DNA of 64,000 bases from Allorhizobium sonneratiae (GTDB lineage Bacteria > Pseudomonadota > Alphaproteobacteria > Rhizobiales > Rhizobiaceae): contig NZ_JAMKOJ010000008.1 of assembly GCF_023700755.1 (NCBI RefSeq), forward strand, positions 1-64,000, given 5' to 3'. A program made the translations under genes and the position numbers. Below the pieces are notes generated by a model that was not told the DNA's origin, did no database searches, and was given only the letters and a program-made list of their open reading frames with translations. Positions 26,243 to 34,831 of this stretch are shown here, in pieces; positions within the stretch are counted from its first letter, which is position 1; the number at the start of each line of letters is the position of its first letter.

Positions 26243-26609
26243 AGTCTGCCACATGTGAGCATTCTGAGTTGTCGTACTCGTCATCGCTGCAATAAAGCCG
26301 ATAGAGAAACAGGATCATTTCCCGGGCCTTTCCATCGGCAATCGAATAATAGATCTTGCGACCGGATCGACGGCTTTCCACCAGATTGTCCATACGAAGG
26401 CGTGCAAGTTGCTGCGAAACAATGGCCTGCTGCAGTCCAAGAAATGTCTCCAGCTCGCCAACTGTCTGTTCACCATTCAACAATATGCACAGGATCATCA
26501 GCCGATGTTCATGAGATGTTGCCTTCAGTAGAAAGGCGGCATCCATCGATCTTTTCTGGAACCTCTCTAACTTTAAATTCATATTTTCTGTAAGAATTCT
26601 GTTTTCCAT
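26241..26609 (-). CDS. ArsR family regulator with SqrR/BigR-type cysteines
   Basis: A 122-residue winged-helix repressor (HTH about residues 45-75). It has HEHRLMILC and FLYRLYC, placing cysteines at residues 41 and 107, the pair that forms a tetrasulfide in SqrR and a disulfide in BigR-type persulfide sensors; NolR of rhizobia shares this subfamily. No arsenic-type ELCVCDL metal motif is present. No persulfide dioxygenase or sulfide:quinone reductase gene is adjacent; the upstream neighbour on the same strand is ldh, 41 bases away. The ligand is therefore inferred. Confidence 0.85.
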   Translation of the reverse strand: MENRILTENMNLKLERFQKRSMDAAFLLKATSHEHRLMILCILLNGEQTVGELETFLGLQQAIVSQQLARLRMDNLVESRRSGRKIYYSIADGKAREMILFLYRLYCSDDEYDNSECSHVAD

Positions 26610-26650
26610 CTGAAGTTCCGTTGACGCTATAAATGTAAATTTATGATTTA

Positions 26651-27583
26651 CTAATCAATACTTTCGGTTAGTGATTTTAATAATGTTGTGCTCTTGTAAA
26701 GAAGACGCGTTTCCGCTTCATCGAGGTTGGGAGGCAGGTCATGTACGATGCCAGTCCGGCCGATGACGCGTGGAATGGAGGCCGTCACAGATGCGACGCC
26801 GGCAATGGCTGGTGTCAAACTTGTGACTGTCAGAATAGCGTTTTCATCGCGCAGGATTGCTTCGATGAGGCGTTGAAGCGCTCCGCCAATGCCGAAATAG
26901 GTGGCGCCCTTGCCACGGATAATATGATAGGCTGCATTGCGGACAGCGGTGTCTATGCTTTGCCTTGCCTGCACGTCAAGTGGTCTCTCCAGTGAGGCCG
27001 CGACGACTTCAAGGGGCAGTCCGCCAATCCTGACACTTGACCAGGCTAGAACTTCACTATCGCCATGTTCGCCGAGAACATGGGCGTGTATGCCCTGCGG
27101 TGAAATCTGAAGATGATGGGCGAGCAGCGTCCGGAAACGTGCCGTATCGAGCATTGTGCCGGTGCCGATCACTTTCGATGCTGGCAATCCCGAAAGCCGC
27201 GTGGTGAAATCGGTCATGATATCGACCGGATTGGTGGCAATCAGCAGTATGGCGTCAGGCGCAACGGTCATGATCCGTGAGATGACATGGCGAAACACAG
27301 CCAGGTTGCGCTCCAGAAGTTCGATCCGTGTTTCACCGGGTTTCTGGCTGACGCCAGCGGCAATCACAATGATTGCAGCCCCTTCAAGATCCTCGTAAGT
27401 TCCTGCTCTGATCCTGATTGAAGAGAAAAATGGAATGGCGTGGTCGATATCTTCTGCCTGCGCAACGGCAAGCTCGTTATTTTGATCGACAAGCACAATT
27501 TCCTGGGCGGGCCCTCGAAGAGCCAGAGCGTAGGCAGATGCGCTGCCGACCATGCCAGCGCCCACAATGCCTATCTTTACCAT
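26651..27583 (-). CDS. ldh: L-lactate dehydrogenase
   Basis: A 310-residue NAD-dependent LDH/MDH-superfamily enzyme. The Rossmann motif is VGAGMVGSASAYAL; the substrate loop reads AAGVSQKPGETR, with Gln where malate dehydrogenases have Arg, indicating lactate specificity. The catalytic TNPVD, LDTARFR and GEHGDSE (His) motifs are intact. The frame is open to 27625 with other ATG codons at 27601 and 27625; 27583 is chosen because it gives the family N-terminus MVKIGIVGAGMVG. The arsR-type gene follows after 41 bases and may be cotranscribed. Confidence 0.92.
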   Translation of the reverse strand: MVKIGIVGAGMVGSASAYALALRGPAQEIVLVDQNNELAVAQAEDIDHAIPFFSSIRIRAGTYEDLEGAAIIVIAAGVSQKPGETRIELLERNLAVFRHVISRIMTVAPDAILLIATNPVDIMTDFTTRLSGLPASKVIGTGTMLDTARFRTLLAHHLQISPQGIHAHVLGEHGDSEVLAWSSVRIGGLPLEVVAASLERPLDVQARQSIDTAVRNAAYHIIRGKGATYFGIGGALQRLIEAILRDENAILTVTSLTPAIAGVASVTASIPRVIGRTGIVHDLPPNLDEAETRLLYKSTTLLKSLTESID

Positions 27584-28134
27584 GTGCTCTATGCTGCTCA
27601 TCTTAACCGTATCTGCTTCTTGCATGTGTTATATTTAACAGAAAATATCGACTGCAGCCATTGAGTATAAATTTAAAAATCTATTATAATTACTAGGTGA
27701 CGTGGCCTTTTAGAGGTTAATTATACCACAATGCGTCGTTCATATGACTTCTTGTTTTATGTGACGTTGATCTTTTGGTTGTATGCCGTCATGTATTAAA
27801 GCTGATATAGGAAGGTAAGGTATTGTCAACTTTACACTTCGTCTAAATTTGGTTGCAATTTTAGATTGTTTTTTTGGGGATGATGCTACCGGTGTCGGCC
27901 GCTTTATGCGTTGTATGATCGCTGGTATATCCTCGGTGCATTTTATGCATATATGGCTTTTGCGATATGGAATTTACGCAATTTGAGTTTTGGGTGCAGC
28001 ACATGAGGAAATCGGGACTCAAATTGTAAATTCATTCCACGAGAGCCTTATCGCAAGACAATTGAGGTGCAATTTTATCTCCGAAATTGTATAGAAACAA
28101 AGCGTCATAATGTTTTCGTATTACTGCCAAAAAC

Positions 28135-28187
28135 AATAAATCCTGTCGCGATAAATATGATTTAAAGCGACAGGATTTATTATTTTT
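28135..28187. terminator. Bidirectional intrinsic terminator with 15-bp stem
   Basis: AATAAATCCTGTCGC at 28135-28149 pairs perfectly with GCGACAGGATTTATT at 28167-28181 around a 17-base loop. ATTTTTGTTT follows on the plus strand, and the complement of CCAAAAAC gives GTTTTTGG on the minus strand. On the minus strand it would end the cysK-alaX-sseA transcript; on the plus strand no gene leads into it. Confidence 0.85.
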
Positions 28188-28237
28188 GTTTCATGTATGT
28201 TATGATTTTATTGTCGGCAATAAAATACAGCATGCTT

Positions 28238-28276
28238 TACAGCATCGTGCGTTTTATAAAGCGGCACCATGCTGTA
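28238..28276. repeat. Composite palindromic repeat, module 2, copy 4
   Basis: TACAGCAT at 28238-28245 pairs with ATGCTGTA at 28269-28276, with an inner GTGC/GCAC stem. Compared with other copies (TACAGCG/CGCTGTA), both arms changed so that pairing is kept. Confidence 0.7.
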
Positions 28277-28302
28277 ATGTGCGATATGTCGCCCGTTTTT
28301 TG

Positions 28303-29736
28303 TCACAAGGCCGCATAATCACGGCGCATTAGATCGATCAATTCCTGATCGGTCGGCGGCTGCACCAGTTCCGTCCAGCTCTCCACCGGTGAGAAGCCGA
28401 ATTGCTGATAGAGTTGCAGCGCGCGGGGATGGTCAAGCGTGTTGGTCATCACCGTAACTTTGGCGGGCGCATTCTGCCATGCAGCATAAAGCGCCTGCAG
28501 CAGGAACCATTTGCCGATGCCAAGCCCCAGTGCGTGCTCGAACAGACCAAAATAGGAAAGCTCGATGGAGCCGTTGTCCATTTCGCTCAGTTCAAAAAAG
28601 CCTGCAGGCGCGCCGTTCACGTAGAGTACCGAGATTGACACTTTCGGATTGTGAATGATGGCTTTCAGTTCGTCATCGTTCATTCTGAGTCGCTGATACC
28701 AGTGCCACCGCGCACCCACCTGCCGATAAAGAAAGCGGTAATAGGCGGGCGGCATGGATGTGGCCCGGATGATGGCTGTCTGGATATTCACCGGCACCGG
28801 CAGGCTGGATTTTGGTGCAGAAGTCATCTCCAGCCTGGTGACGGAGGCCGTCAGCGGCTGCGGCAGGCGGTAGGTGATCGGTTCGGCCGGACCGGTTTCA
28901 ACCGGCGTATCCTTCTTCGAACCCCATTCCGACCACGAGCCGTCATAAAGCGTGTTGTCGTGATGGCCAAGCGATTCCAGTGCCAGCGTAATTGCCGCTG
29001 CCGTAACACCGGAACCACAACTGGTCACCACCGGTCTGGTCAGATCGATTCCCGCTTCGGTAAACAGCGAACGCAGCGTGGAGAGATCCTTGAGACGACC
29101 ATTTTCTGAAAGGCTGGAGATCGGCACGGAGCGTGCGCCCGGCATATGGCCGGAACGCATCCCCGGGCGCGGTTCCGGCTCTTCGCCGGTAAACCGGCCA
29201 GCCGGGCGGGCATCGGCAATCTGGCGGGTCTTTTCGTCGACGATTTCGCGCATGTCGATCAAAGAGGTCACCCGGCTTTCCTTGAAGTTCGGATGAAAGG
29301 CGACAGGGTTCAGCGCAGGGGCGCTGCTTTCCATTGGTCGTCCTTCGGCCACCCAGCCGTCGCGGCCGCCATCGAGAATGAAGACATTCGGCGCGCCCAT
29401 GATGCGGAACATCCACCAGACGCGCGGGGCGGAAAACAGACCCGGGCCATCATAGACGACGATCGTGTCGGTTTCGCTGATGCCCATTTCGCCGACGGCT
29501 TCGGCAAAACTTTCCGGCGAGGGCAGGCTGTGCGGCAGGCCGGTGGAGTGATCGGCAATCTTGTCCTGATCGAAGAAGACGGCACCGGGAATATGGCCGG
29601 CGGCATATTCTTCCGCGCCGTTGCGCTTGTGGGCAGGCAGATACCACGACGCCTCGACCAGCCGGAATTGCGGCGCGCCAAGCTGTTTTTGCACCCATTC
29701 GGCAGACACGACAAAACGGCTTCTTTCCGCGGACAT
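28303..29736 (-). CDS. sseA: Fusion of 3-mercaptopyruvate sulfurtransferase (SseA) and GNAT N-acetyltransferase
   Basis: A 477-residue protein. Residues 1-282 are a two-domain rhodanese of the SseA type: YLPAHKRNGAEEY, HIPGAVFFDQD, and the active site CGSGVTAA with Cys240 (CGSGVT marks mercaptopyruvate rather than thiosulfate sulfurtransferase). After a linker rich in Pro and Thr, residues about 304-477 are a GNAT domain (GLGIGKWFLLQAL acetyl-CoA loop, YQQFGF end). In related rhizobia these are, to my knowledge, usually neighbouring genes; here one frame runs through, with no stop at the junction near 28830. The gene is 24 bases downstream of alaX. Confidence 0.9.
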   Translation of the reverse strand: MSAERSRFVVSAEWVQKQLGAPQFRLVEASWYLPAHKRNGAEEYAAGHIPGAVFFDQDKIADHSTGLPHSLPSPESFAEAVGEMGISETDTIVVYDGPGLFSAPRVWWMFRIMGAPNVFILDGGRDGWVAEGRPMESSAPALNPVAFHPNFKESRVTSLIDMREIVDEKTRQIADARPAGRFTGEEPEPRPGMRSGHMPGARSVPISSLSENGRLKDLSTLRSLFTEAGIDLTRPVVTSCGSGVTAAAITLALESLGHHDNTLYDGSWSEWGSKKDTPVETGPAEPITYRLPQPLTASVTRLEMTSAPKSSLPVPVNIQTAIIRATSMPPAYYRFLYRQVGARWHWYQRLRMNDDELKAIIHNPKVSISVLYVNGAPAGFFELSEMDNGSIELSYFGLFEHALGLGIGKWFLLQALYAAWQNAPAKVTVMTNTLDHPRALQLYQQFGFSPVESWTELVQPPTDQELIDLMRRDYAAL

Positions 29737-29760
29737 GCTTTTCTCCGTCGTTATCGGGCG

Positions 29761-30495
29761 TCAGATTGAGGGCGCTTCCCCGAAACGAATGCGGAAACGC
29801 CGGTTTTCCTTGCCCTTTTTCTCGATTTTGGCGATGTGAATCGCCCCAACCTCCTGAGTTTCAGAGACATGTGTGCCTCCGCAGGGCTGGCTGTCAACGC
29901 TGGAATCCTGTCCGATGCAAACAAGGCTAACGCGACCCAAACCAACGGGCGGGCGTACGTTTTTCGATTTGACGATACCGGGATTTTCGGCGAGCTCCTC
30001 ATCGGTGATCCATTGCAGGAAAACCGGGTGATTCTCCCGTACAAGCCGCATCAGGTCTTCTGTCACGCGATGGGCATCGATGGTCTCGCTCATGTCGAAA
30101 TCAACCCGCGATTCCTCCTCGCCAACCGCAGCCCCGGTGATGGGAAAGGGGCAGACGACCGACAGAAGGTGGCAGGCCGTATGCATCCGCATCAGCTTGT
30201 AGCGGCGCGGCCAGTCGACATGCAGAGTAAGCTTTTCGCCCACAATCGGAGCAGGCGTGCCCTCGAGCGGCTGATGCAGGATGATGCTTTTGTCGGCTCC
30301 GTGCCGGGTTACGCCAAGAGGAATGCGGCTGCCATCGGCGCGTTCAAGAAAGCCTGTATCGCCCGGCTGGCCGCCAGACGTGGCGTAAAAACAGGTCTGG
30401 TCGAGTTCGATGGCACCATTTTCATGCACGACCGTGACCACGGCCTCCGCAGTTGCAAGATAAAAATCTTCACGGAAGAGCGGTGCGGTCGGCAT
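29761..30495 (-). CDS. alaX: Alanyl-tRNA editing protein AlaX (AlaX-M type)
   Basis: A 244-residue stand-alone editing domain that hydrolyses Ser- or Gly-tRNA(Ala). The N-terminal beta-barrel has YATSGGQPGDTG, and the zinc site is formed by HTACH (about residues 105-109) and CGGTH (about 205-209). It resembles the AlaRS editing domain in size and order of motifs. The gene lies 13 bases downstream of cysK and 24 upstream of sseA/GNAT on the same strand, so the three probably form one transcript. Confidence 0.93.
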   Translation of the reverse strand: MPTAPLFREDFYLATAEAVVTVVHENGAIELDQTCFYATSGGQPGDTGFLERADGSRIPLGVTRHGADKSIILHQPLEGTPAPIVGEKLTLHVDWPRRYKLMRMHTACHLLSVVCPFPITGAAVGEEESRVDFDMSETIDAHRVTEDLMRLVRENHPVFLQWITDEELAENPGIVKSKNVRPPVGLGRVSLVCIGQDSSVDSQPCGGTHVSETQEVGAIHIAKIEKKGKENRRFRIRFGEAPSI

Positions 30496-30508
30496 GATGT
30501 CTCACATT

Positions 30509-31549
30509 TCAGGCAGGTTGATAGGGAATATTGAGGGCGGGTGCGCCTTTGTTCAGCCATTGCGGCTGCGGTAGGCCCTTTTCCTTGAGGAAGGCGGGGT
30601 TGAACAGTTTCGACTGATAGCGATTGCCATAGTCGCACAGAATGGTCACGATGGTGTGGCCGGGGCCGAGATCGCGGGCCAGCCGGATGGCGCCGGCAAT
30701 GTTGATGCCGGAGGAGCCGCCAAGGCAGAGGCCTTCTTTCTCAATCAGATCGAAAATGATTGGCAGGGCCTCGCTATCGGCAATCTTATAGGCAAAATCG
30801 GGAGTGAAGCCTTCGAGATTGGCGGTGATGCGGCCCTGACCGATGCCTTCGGTGATCGAGGAACCAGCGGATTTCAGCTCGCCATTCGTATAGAAATCAT
30901 AAAGAGCAGCCCCATCGGGATCGGCAAGGCCGATTTTCACCGAAGGTTTCAGCGCTTTCAAGCCCATGCCCGTTCCCGCCAGCGTGCCGCCGGAGCCAAC
31001 CGCGCAGATGAAACCGTCCACCTTGCCATCGGTCGCTTCGAAAATTTCCCGCGCCGTGGTTTCGATATGGGCCTGACGGTTGACGATATTGTCGAACTGA
31101 TTGGCCCAGATTGCACCGTTCGGCTCAGTCTTTGCCAGTTCCTCGGCCAGACGGCCTGAGAGTTTGACGTAATTGTTCGGGTTCTTGTAGGGAACGGCGG
31201 GCACTTCCACCAGTTCTGCGCCGAGAAGGCGAAGCGCGTCCTTCTTTTCCTGGCTCTGGGTTTCGGGAATGACGATGACGGTGCGATAACCGAGCGCTTT
31301 GGCCACCAGTGTCAGGCCAATGCCGGTATTGCCTGCCGTGCCTTCGACAATCACGCCGCCGGGCCTCAGCAGGCCGCGTTTTTCCGCGTCGCGGATGATG
31401 TAAAGCGCGGCACGATCCTTGACCGACTGGCCGGGATTGAGAAATTCCGCCTTGCCTAAAATCGTGCAACCTGTGGCCTCGGAGGCCGCGTTCAGACGGA
31501 TGAGGGGTGTGTTGCCGATGGCATCAAGGACGGAAGGGTGAAAAGACAT
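30509..31549 (-). CDS. cysK: Cysteine synthase A (O-acetylserine sulfhydrylase)
   Basis: A 346-residue PLP enzyme making cysteine from O-acetylserine and sulfide. PLP-binding Lys44 lies in NPGQSVKDRA; the substrate loop EGTAGNTGIG and the phosphate-binding GSGGTLAG are intact. The frame extends upstream to 31723 without similarity; ATG 31549 gives the usual MSFHPSVLDAIGNTPL start. It is the first gene of the tight cysK-alaX-sseA run. The C-terminus is about 25 residues longer than E. coli CysK. Confidence 0.94.
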   Translation of the reverse strand: MSFHPSVLDAIGNTPLIRLNAASEATGCTILGKAEFLNPGQSVKDRAALYIIRDAEKRGLLRPGGVIVEGTAGNTGIGLTLVAKALGYRTVIVIPETQSQEKKDALRLLGAELVEVPAVPYKNPNNYVKLSGRLAEELAKTEPNGAIWANQFDNIVNRQAHIETTAREIFEATDGKVDGFICAVGSGGTLAGTGMGLKALKPSVKIGLADPDGAALYDFYTNGELKSAGSSITEGIGQGRITANLEGFTPDFAYKIADSEALPIIFDLIEKEGLCLGGSSGINIAGAIRLARDLGPGHTIVTILCDYGNRYQSKLFNPAFLKEKGLPQPQWLNKGAPALNIPYQPA

Positions 31550-31652
31550 GACCGCGCTTTCATTTGCACATGAACATAAGCCCTGTCTTTTCAACCGGCA
31601 AGCGTCCTCTGGCAAGAAATGCCATTGCCGATCCGGGGGCAAAGAAGGAAAA

Positions 31653-33101
31653 CTATGCTTCCTGCCCGCTGATGTCCTTGAAGGCTTTGAGGGCTGTCTC
31701 CCGCGCCTGTTTATGATCGACAAGCGGTTTCGGATAGGTCTTGCCCAGTTCGACGCCAGCGGCTTTCAGAACCTGCTCCGGGGCTTCAAAGGGTTTGTGG
31801 ATGAATTGATTGGGCAATCTGGCAAGCTCTGGCACATGGGCGCGGATGTAATCGCCATCGGGATCGAATTTTTCCCCCTGAGTCACCGGATTGAAGATGC
31901 GGAAAAACGGGGCCGCATCCGCACCGGAGCCTGCCACCCATTGCCAACTTGCCGCATTGGAGGCTGGATCGGCATCGAGCAGCGTATCGGCAAACCAGGC
32001 CTCGCCTTCGCGCCAGTCGATCATCAGATCCTTGATCAGGAAAGAGGCGGTGATCATGCGGACGCGATTGTGCATGATGCCATGGCGCCAAAGCTGTCGC
32101 ATTCCGGCATCGACGATTGGATAACCGGTCATGCCCTTTTGCCAGGCTGACAGAAAATGATCGTTTTTCCCCCAGGGGAAGGCATCGAATTTGCTGTTCC
32201 AGTTTTCGCTCGCAAGCTTGGGAAAATGGGAGAGCAGGTGGTAGGAAAATTCCCGCCAGACCAGTTCCTTGCGGAAATGCACATAATCTTCCGTGGCAAT
32301 ATCATCCTCAAGGCCCAGAGTAGCGTGCCAGATCTGCGCGGGCGTGATTTCTCCCAGCGCCAGATGCGGCGAGAGCAGGGAGGTGTGCGGCAGAGCCGGA
32401 AAATCCCGCAAATGCCGATAGCCCGAAAGTCCTTTACCGATGAAAAGCTTGAGCTTTTGCTGCGCGCCCGCCTCACCGGGCTGAAAGAAATCGGTAAAGT
32501 TTTTCGCCCAGTTCGGTCCGACCGGCAGAAGCTGCCAGTCCTTTAGTTGCTCGCTGTCTGGCATTGCCTGTGGGCCTGTGATGCTGGACGGACAATCGAT
32601 GGGCGGCGGCGGATCGCCACCAGCTTCGAGTGCCCGCCAGAAGGGCGTATAGACGCGGAACGGACCGCCGCTTGCCGTTTTCACCTTTGTCGGCTCATGC
32701 AGCAGAAAGCCGCCATGGCTTTGAACGGTCAGCCCGCGCGCAGCAAGATCAGCTTTCAGTTTCGCATCCACCGCCATGCCGGACGGATCGTAGCGACGGT
32801 TCCAGTGAATGGTGTCAGCGCCGGTCCTTTCGATCAGGTCTTCGAGAACTTGATCGGCTTTTCCGCTTTTGAGAACCAGGTTTAGACCATGTTTTTGCAG
32901 TGATCTGTCAAGGCTTTCAAGGGAATGATGTAACCACCAGGCCTGTGCCTGTCCCATCGGTCCGGTGCCGGTGTCCGCAGGCTCGTGGATATAGACCGGT
33001 ATGACCGGTGTTGCGGTGGCAATTGCCGCCTGAAGGGCACGGTTGTCGGCAAGGCGCAGATCCTTGCGGAACCAGAGGAGAACGGGAGAGGGGCGGGACA
33101 T
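31653..33101 (-). CDS. phrB: Deoxyribodipyrimidine photo-lyase (class I CPD photolyase)
   Basis: A 482-residue photolyase/cryptochrome protein. The N-terminal antenna domain starts LLWFRKDLRLADNRAL; the FAD domain contains GLSGYRHLRDFP, the FRKELVWREF helix, the WQKGMTGYPIVDAGMRQL block, and MHNRVRMITASFL with the WQWVAGSGADAAPFFRIFNP signature of CPD photolyases. It repairs UV cyclobutane dimers using blue light. It lies 103 bases upstream of cysK on the same strand. Confidence 0.95.
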   Translation of the reverse strand: MSRPSPVLLWFRKDLRLADNRALQAAIATATPVIPVYIHEPADTGTGPMGQAQAWWLHHSLESLDRSLQKHGLNLVLKSGKADQVLEDLIERTGADTIHWNRRYDPSGMAVDAKLKADLAARGLTVQSHGGFLLHEPTKVKTASGGPFRVYTPFWRALEAGGDPPPPIDCPSSITGPQAMPDSEQLKDWQLLPVGPNWAKNFTDFFQPGEAGAQQKLKLFIGKGLSGYRHLRDFPALPHTSLLSPHLALGEITPAQIWHATLGLEDDIATEDYVHFRKELVWREFSYHLLSHFPKLASENWNSKFDAFPWGKNDHFLSAWQKGMTGYPIVDAGMRQLWRHGIMHNRVRMITASFLIKDLMIDWREGEAWFADTLLDADPASNAASWQWVAGSGADAAPFFRIFNPVTQGEKFDPDGDYIRAHVPELARLPNQFIHKPFEAPEQVLKAAGVELGKTYPKPLVDHKQARETALKAFKDISGQEA

Positions 33102-33178
33102 TGGGCAAACCTGTGATCAGCGTATAAACTTGGAAAGTTTCACATCTGATTACGCAATAAAGTCACCTCTGGATTGTC

Positions 33179-33400
33179 TCACCCCTGTCTTGGCCTGTTT
33201 TGCTTGAGCTGCTCTTCCTGAATTTTGCTCATGATTTCACGCGCAGTTTCACGCACATAAAGCTGATGAAGCTTTTCCGCAAACGGGGCCGTGGTGATCA
33301 GGCAGGTGAATTTTTCCGTGTCGTACCAGCGAAAATCGACAACATTGTCCATGTTGACATAAATCGGCAGATTATCGCCATCGTGCAGTTCAAGCCACAT
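33179..33400 (-). CDS. Small conserved protein of unknown function
   Basis: A 73-residue protein, MWLELHDGDNLPIYVNMDN at the N-terminus, with alternating beta-like residues and a charged, helical C-terminal part (RETAREIMSKIQEEQLK). No signal peptide or cysteine motif. I recognise no family with confidence; the N-terminal half looks like a small beta-domain. ATG 33400 has GGGACGG upstream, whereas the in-frame ATG at 33427 has no ribosome binding site. It stands between phrB and the M23 peptidase gene, same strand. Confidence 0.65.
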   Translation of the reverse strand: MWLELHDGDNLPIYVNMDNVVDFRWYDTEKFTCLITTAPFAEKLHQLYVRETAREIMSKIQEEQLKQNRPRQG

Positions 33401-33505
33401 AGCCGTCCCATATCTGTCATTAGTCATATGTATTTTATATGGGAAACGTGAACATCCGGTTCATTGTGAAGCAAAAAGGAATAAGCGGGCGGTGAGAGTC
33501 GTCCG

Positions 33506-34723
33506 TTATTCAAGAATCGCATGCAGTTTCAAGCCTGAGGTCAGAAATCCCATCGGATTGACCGGCACGCCGTTGCGGCGGATTTCGTAATGCAGATGTG
33601 GTCCGGTGGAGCGGCCGGTGGAGCCTGCAAGGCCGATGACCTGGCCTTCCTCGACCTTTTCGCCGACATGGCTCAACAGCTTCGACATATGACCATAGCG
33701 CGTGGTGACACCTTGGCCATGGTCGATTTCCACCATATTGCCATAGCCGTTGGATTGACCGGCAAAGACCACGGTTCCGGCTCCGGCGGCGCGGATCGGT
33801 GCGCCGATCCCGGCACGGAAATCCACGCCCGGATGCATGGCAAGACGCCCCAGCAAAGGATCGGTGCGGGTGCCGAAGGGGCTGGTGATTTCATGGGTGG
33901 GGGCAGGATTGGCGAAAGGCATGTCCTTGACGGTGCTGCGGGCTGCATCCAACCGGTCAAGGGCGGTGTCGAGGCCGTTAAGGGAGGTGTCTGCACCCAG
34001 TTTTGGATTGGCATCGATAAAAGGGCCGCCCATGGCATCCTTGCCCTCCTGCGGCGCATCCACCTTGATGGCATTGTTTTTCAACACGGCGTCGATGGCA
34101 TCGGCTTTGCTGTCTGCCGCTTCCGTCAGATTGCGAATGCGGGCCTGCTGTGTCTGCTCGATCCGCTTGAGGGAGAGCGTCACGTTTTGAAAGACGCGAT
34201 CGGCCCTGTCAGCCATGTTGTTATCGGCAACGGCATCAGAGGGGGCATCATTCAACTCTGCCTGCTGGCGGCTTTGCAGGGTTGCGGCGGTTTCCTTCGA
34301 GGTGTCGGGGGTGAGGCCGGAGGTTTCAGCGCGATCGAGCAAGGTTCCCAGCCTGCCGCTACGGGCAGACAGGGCCATCTGCTGTTCCAGCAGTGTCTGC
34401 AGCTTTTCCTCGACCACCTGCTGATCGAGCAACTGGCGTGAGGTGACCCGGTCCACCTGAGCGCGCAGGGCCGAAATGCGGTCTTCATAATCATGCTGCA
34501 GCCGTGCCTGACGCGCCATGGAAACGCCGATCAGATCGTCGCGCATCACCAGATAGGCGGTGGCGCCGAGATAGCCGACAATGGCTGCGGCAACAAAGGC
34601 AATCGCGACACCGGCCATCCATGGCTTAAGCGTCATATGGCGGATGGTGTCACCGGAGGCCAGAATCAGCACATGCTGTTTGCGCGGTTTGCCGGCAAAG
34701 CCTGTCATGCTGTTCTTGCGCAT
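33506..34723 (-). CDS. M23 family metallopeptidase with N-terminal anchor and coiled coil
   Basis: A 405-residue envelope protein: one membrane helix at about residues 35-60, coiled-coil segments (about 70-130 and 185-215), and a C-terminal LytM/peptidase_M23 domain with the zinc ligands in HPGVDFRA and HLHYE and the GNMVEIDHGQGV block intact. It probably cleaves or activates cleavage of peptidoglycan cross-links at division. ATG 34723 follows CGGGAGATCTTG. Two CtrA-like half-sites lie upstream at 34790-34831. Confidence 0.9.
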   Translation of the reverse strand: MRKNSMTGFAGKPRKQHVLILASGDTIRHMTLKPWMAGVAIAFVAAAIVGYLGATAYLVMRDDLIGVSMARQARLQHDYEDRISALRAQVDRVTSRQLLDQQVVEEKLQTLLEQQMALSARSGRLGTLLDRAETSGLTPDTSKETAATLQSRQQAELNDAPSDAVADNNMADRADRVFQNVTLSLKRIEQTQQARIRNLTEAADSKADAIDAVLKNNAIKVDAPQEGKDAMGGPFIDANPKLGADTSLNGLDTALDRLDAARSTVKDMPFANPAPTHEITSPFGTRTDPLLGRLAMHPGVDFRAGIGAPIRAAGAGTVVFAGQSNGYGNMVEIDHGQGVTTRYGHMSKLLSHVGEKVEEGQVIGLAGSTGRSTGPHLHYEIRRNGVPVNPMGFLTSGLKLHAILE

Positions 34724-34789
34724 CAAGATCTCCCGACTGTTGCCAGTCCCGGTGGGGGAGCGGAATCATCGGGCTGATTAGAACGCGTT

Positions 34790-34831
34790 ATGGTTAACAA
34801 ACTATTATTGTCATCTGGGTGGATTAACCAT
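34790..34831 (-). promoter_or_regulatory. Paired CtrA-like half-sites (TTAACCAT) upstream of the M23 peptidase
   Basis: TTAACCAT occurs at 34824-34831 on the plus strand and at 34790-34797 on the minus strand, facing each other across 26 bases in the 161-base gap between the M23 gene and the ferritin-like gene. TTAACCAT is the extended half-site of the alphaproteobacterial cell-cycle regulator CtrA. Binding is inferred. Confidence 0.45.

Larger units (their letters stand above)
27584..28302. other. AT-rich non-coding stretch between ldh and the sulfurtransferase gene
   Basis: About 700 bases that are clearly more AT-rich than the surrounding genes and carry no supported reading frame. They hold a very strong hairpin at 28135-28187 and a module-2 repeat at 28238-28276. 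A small RNA or remnant gene could lie at 27700-28130, but nothing in the sequence proves it. Confidence 0.65.
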
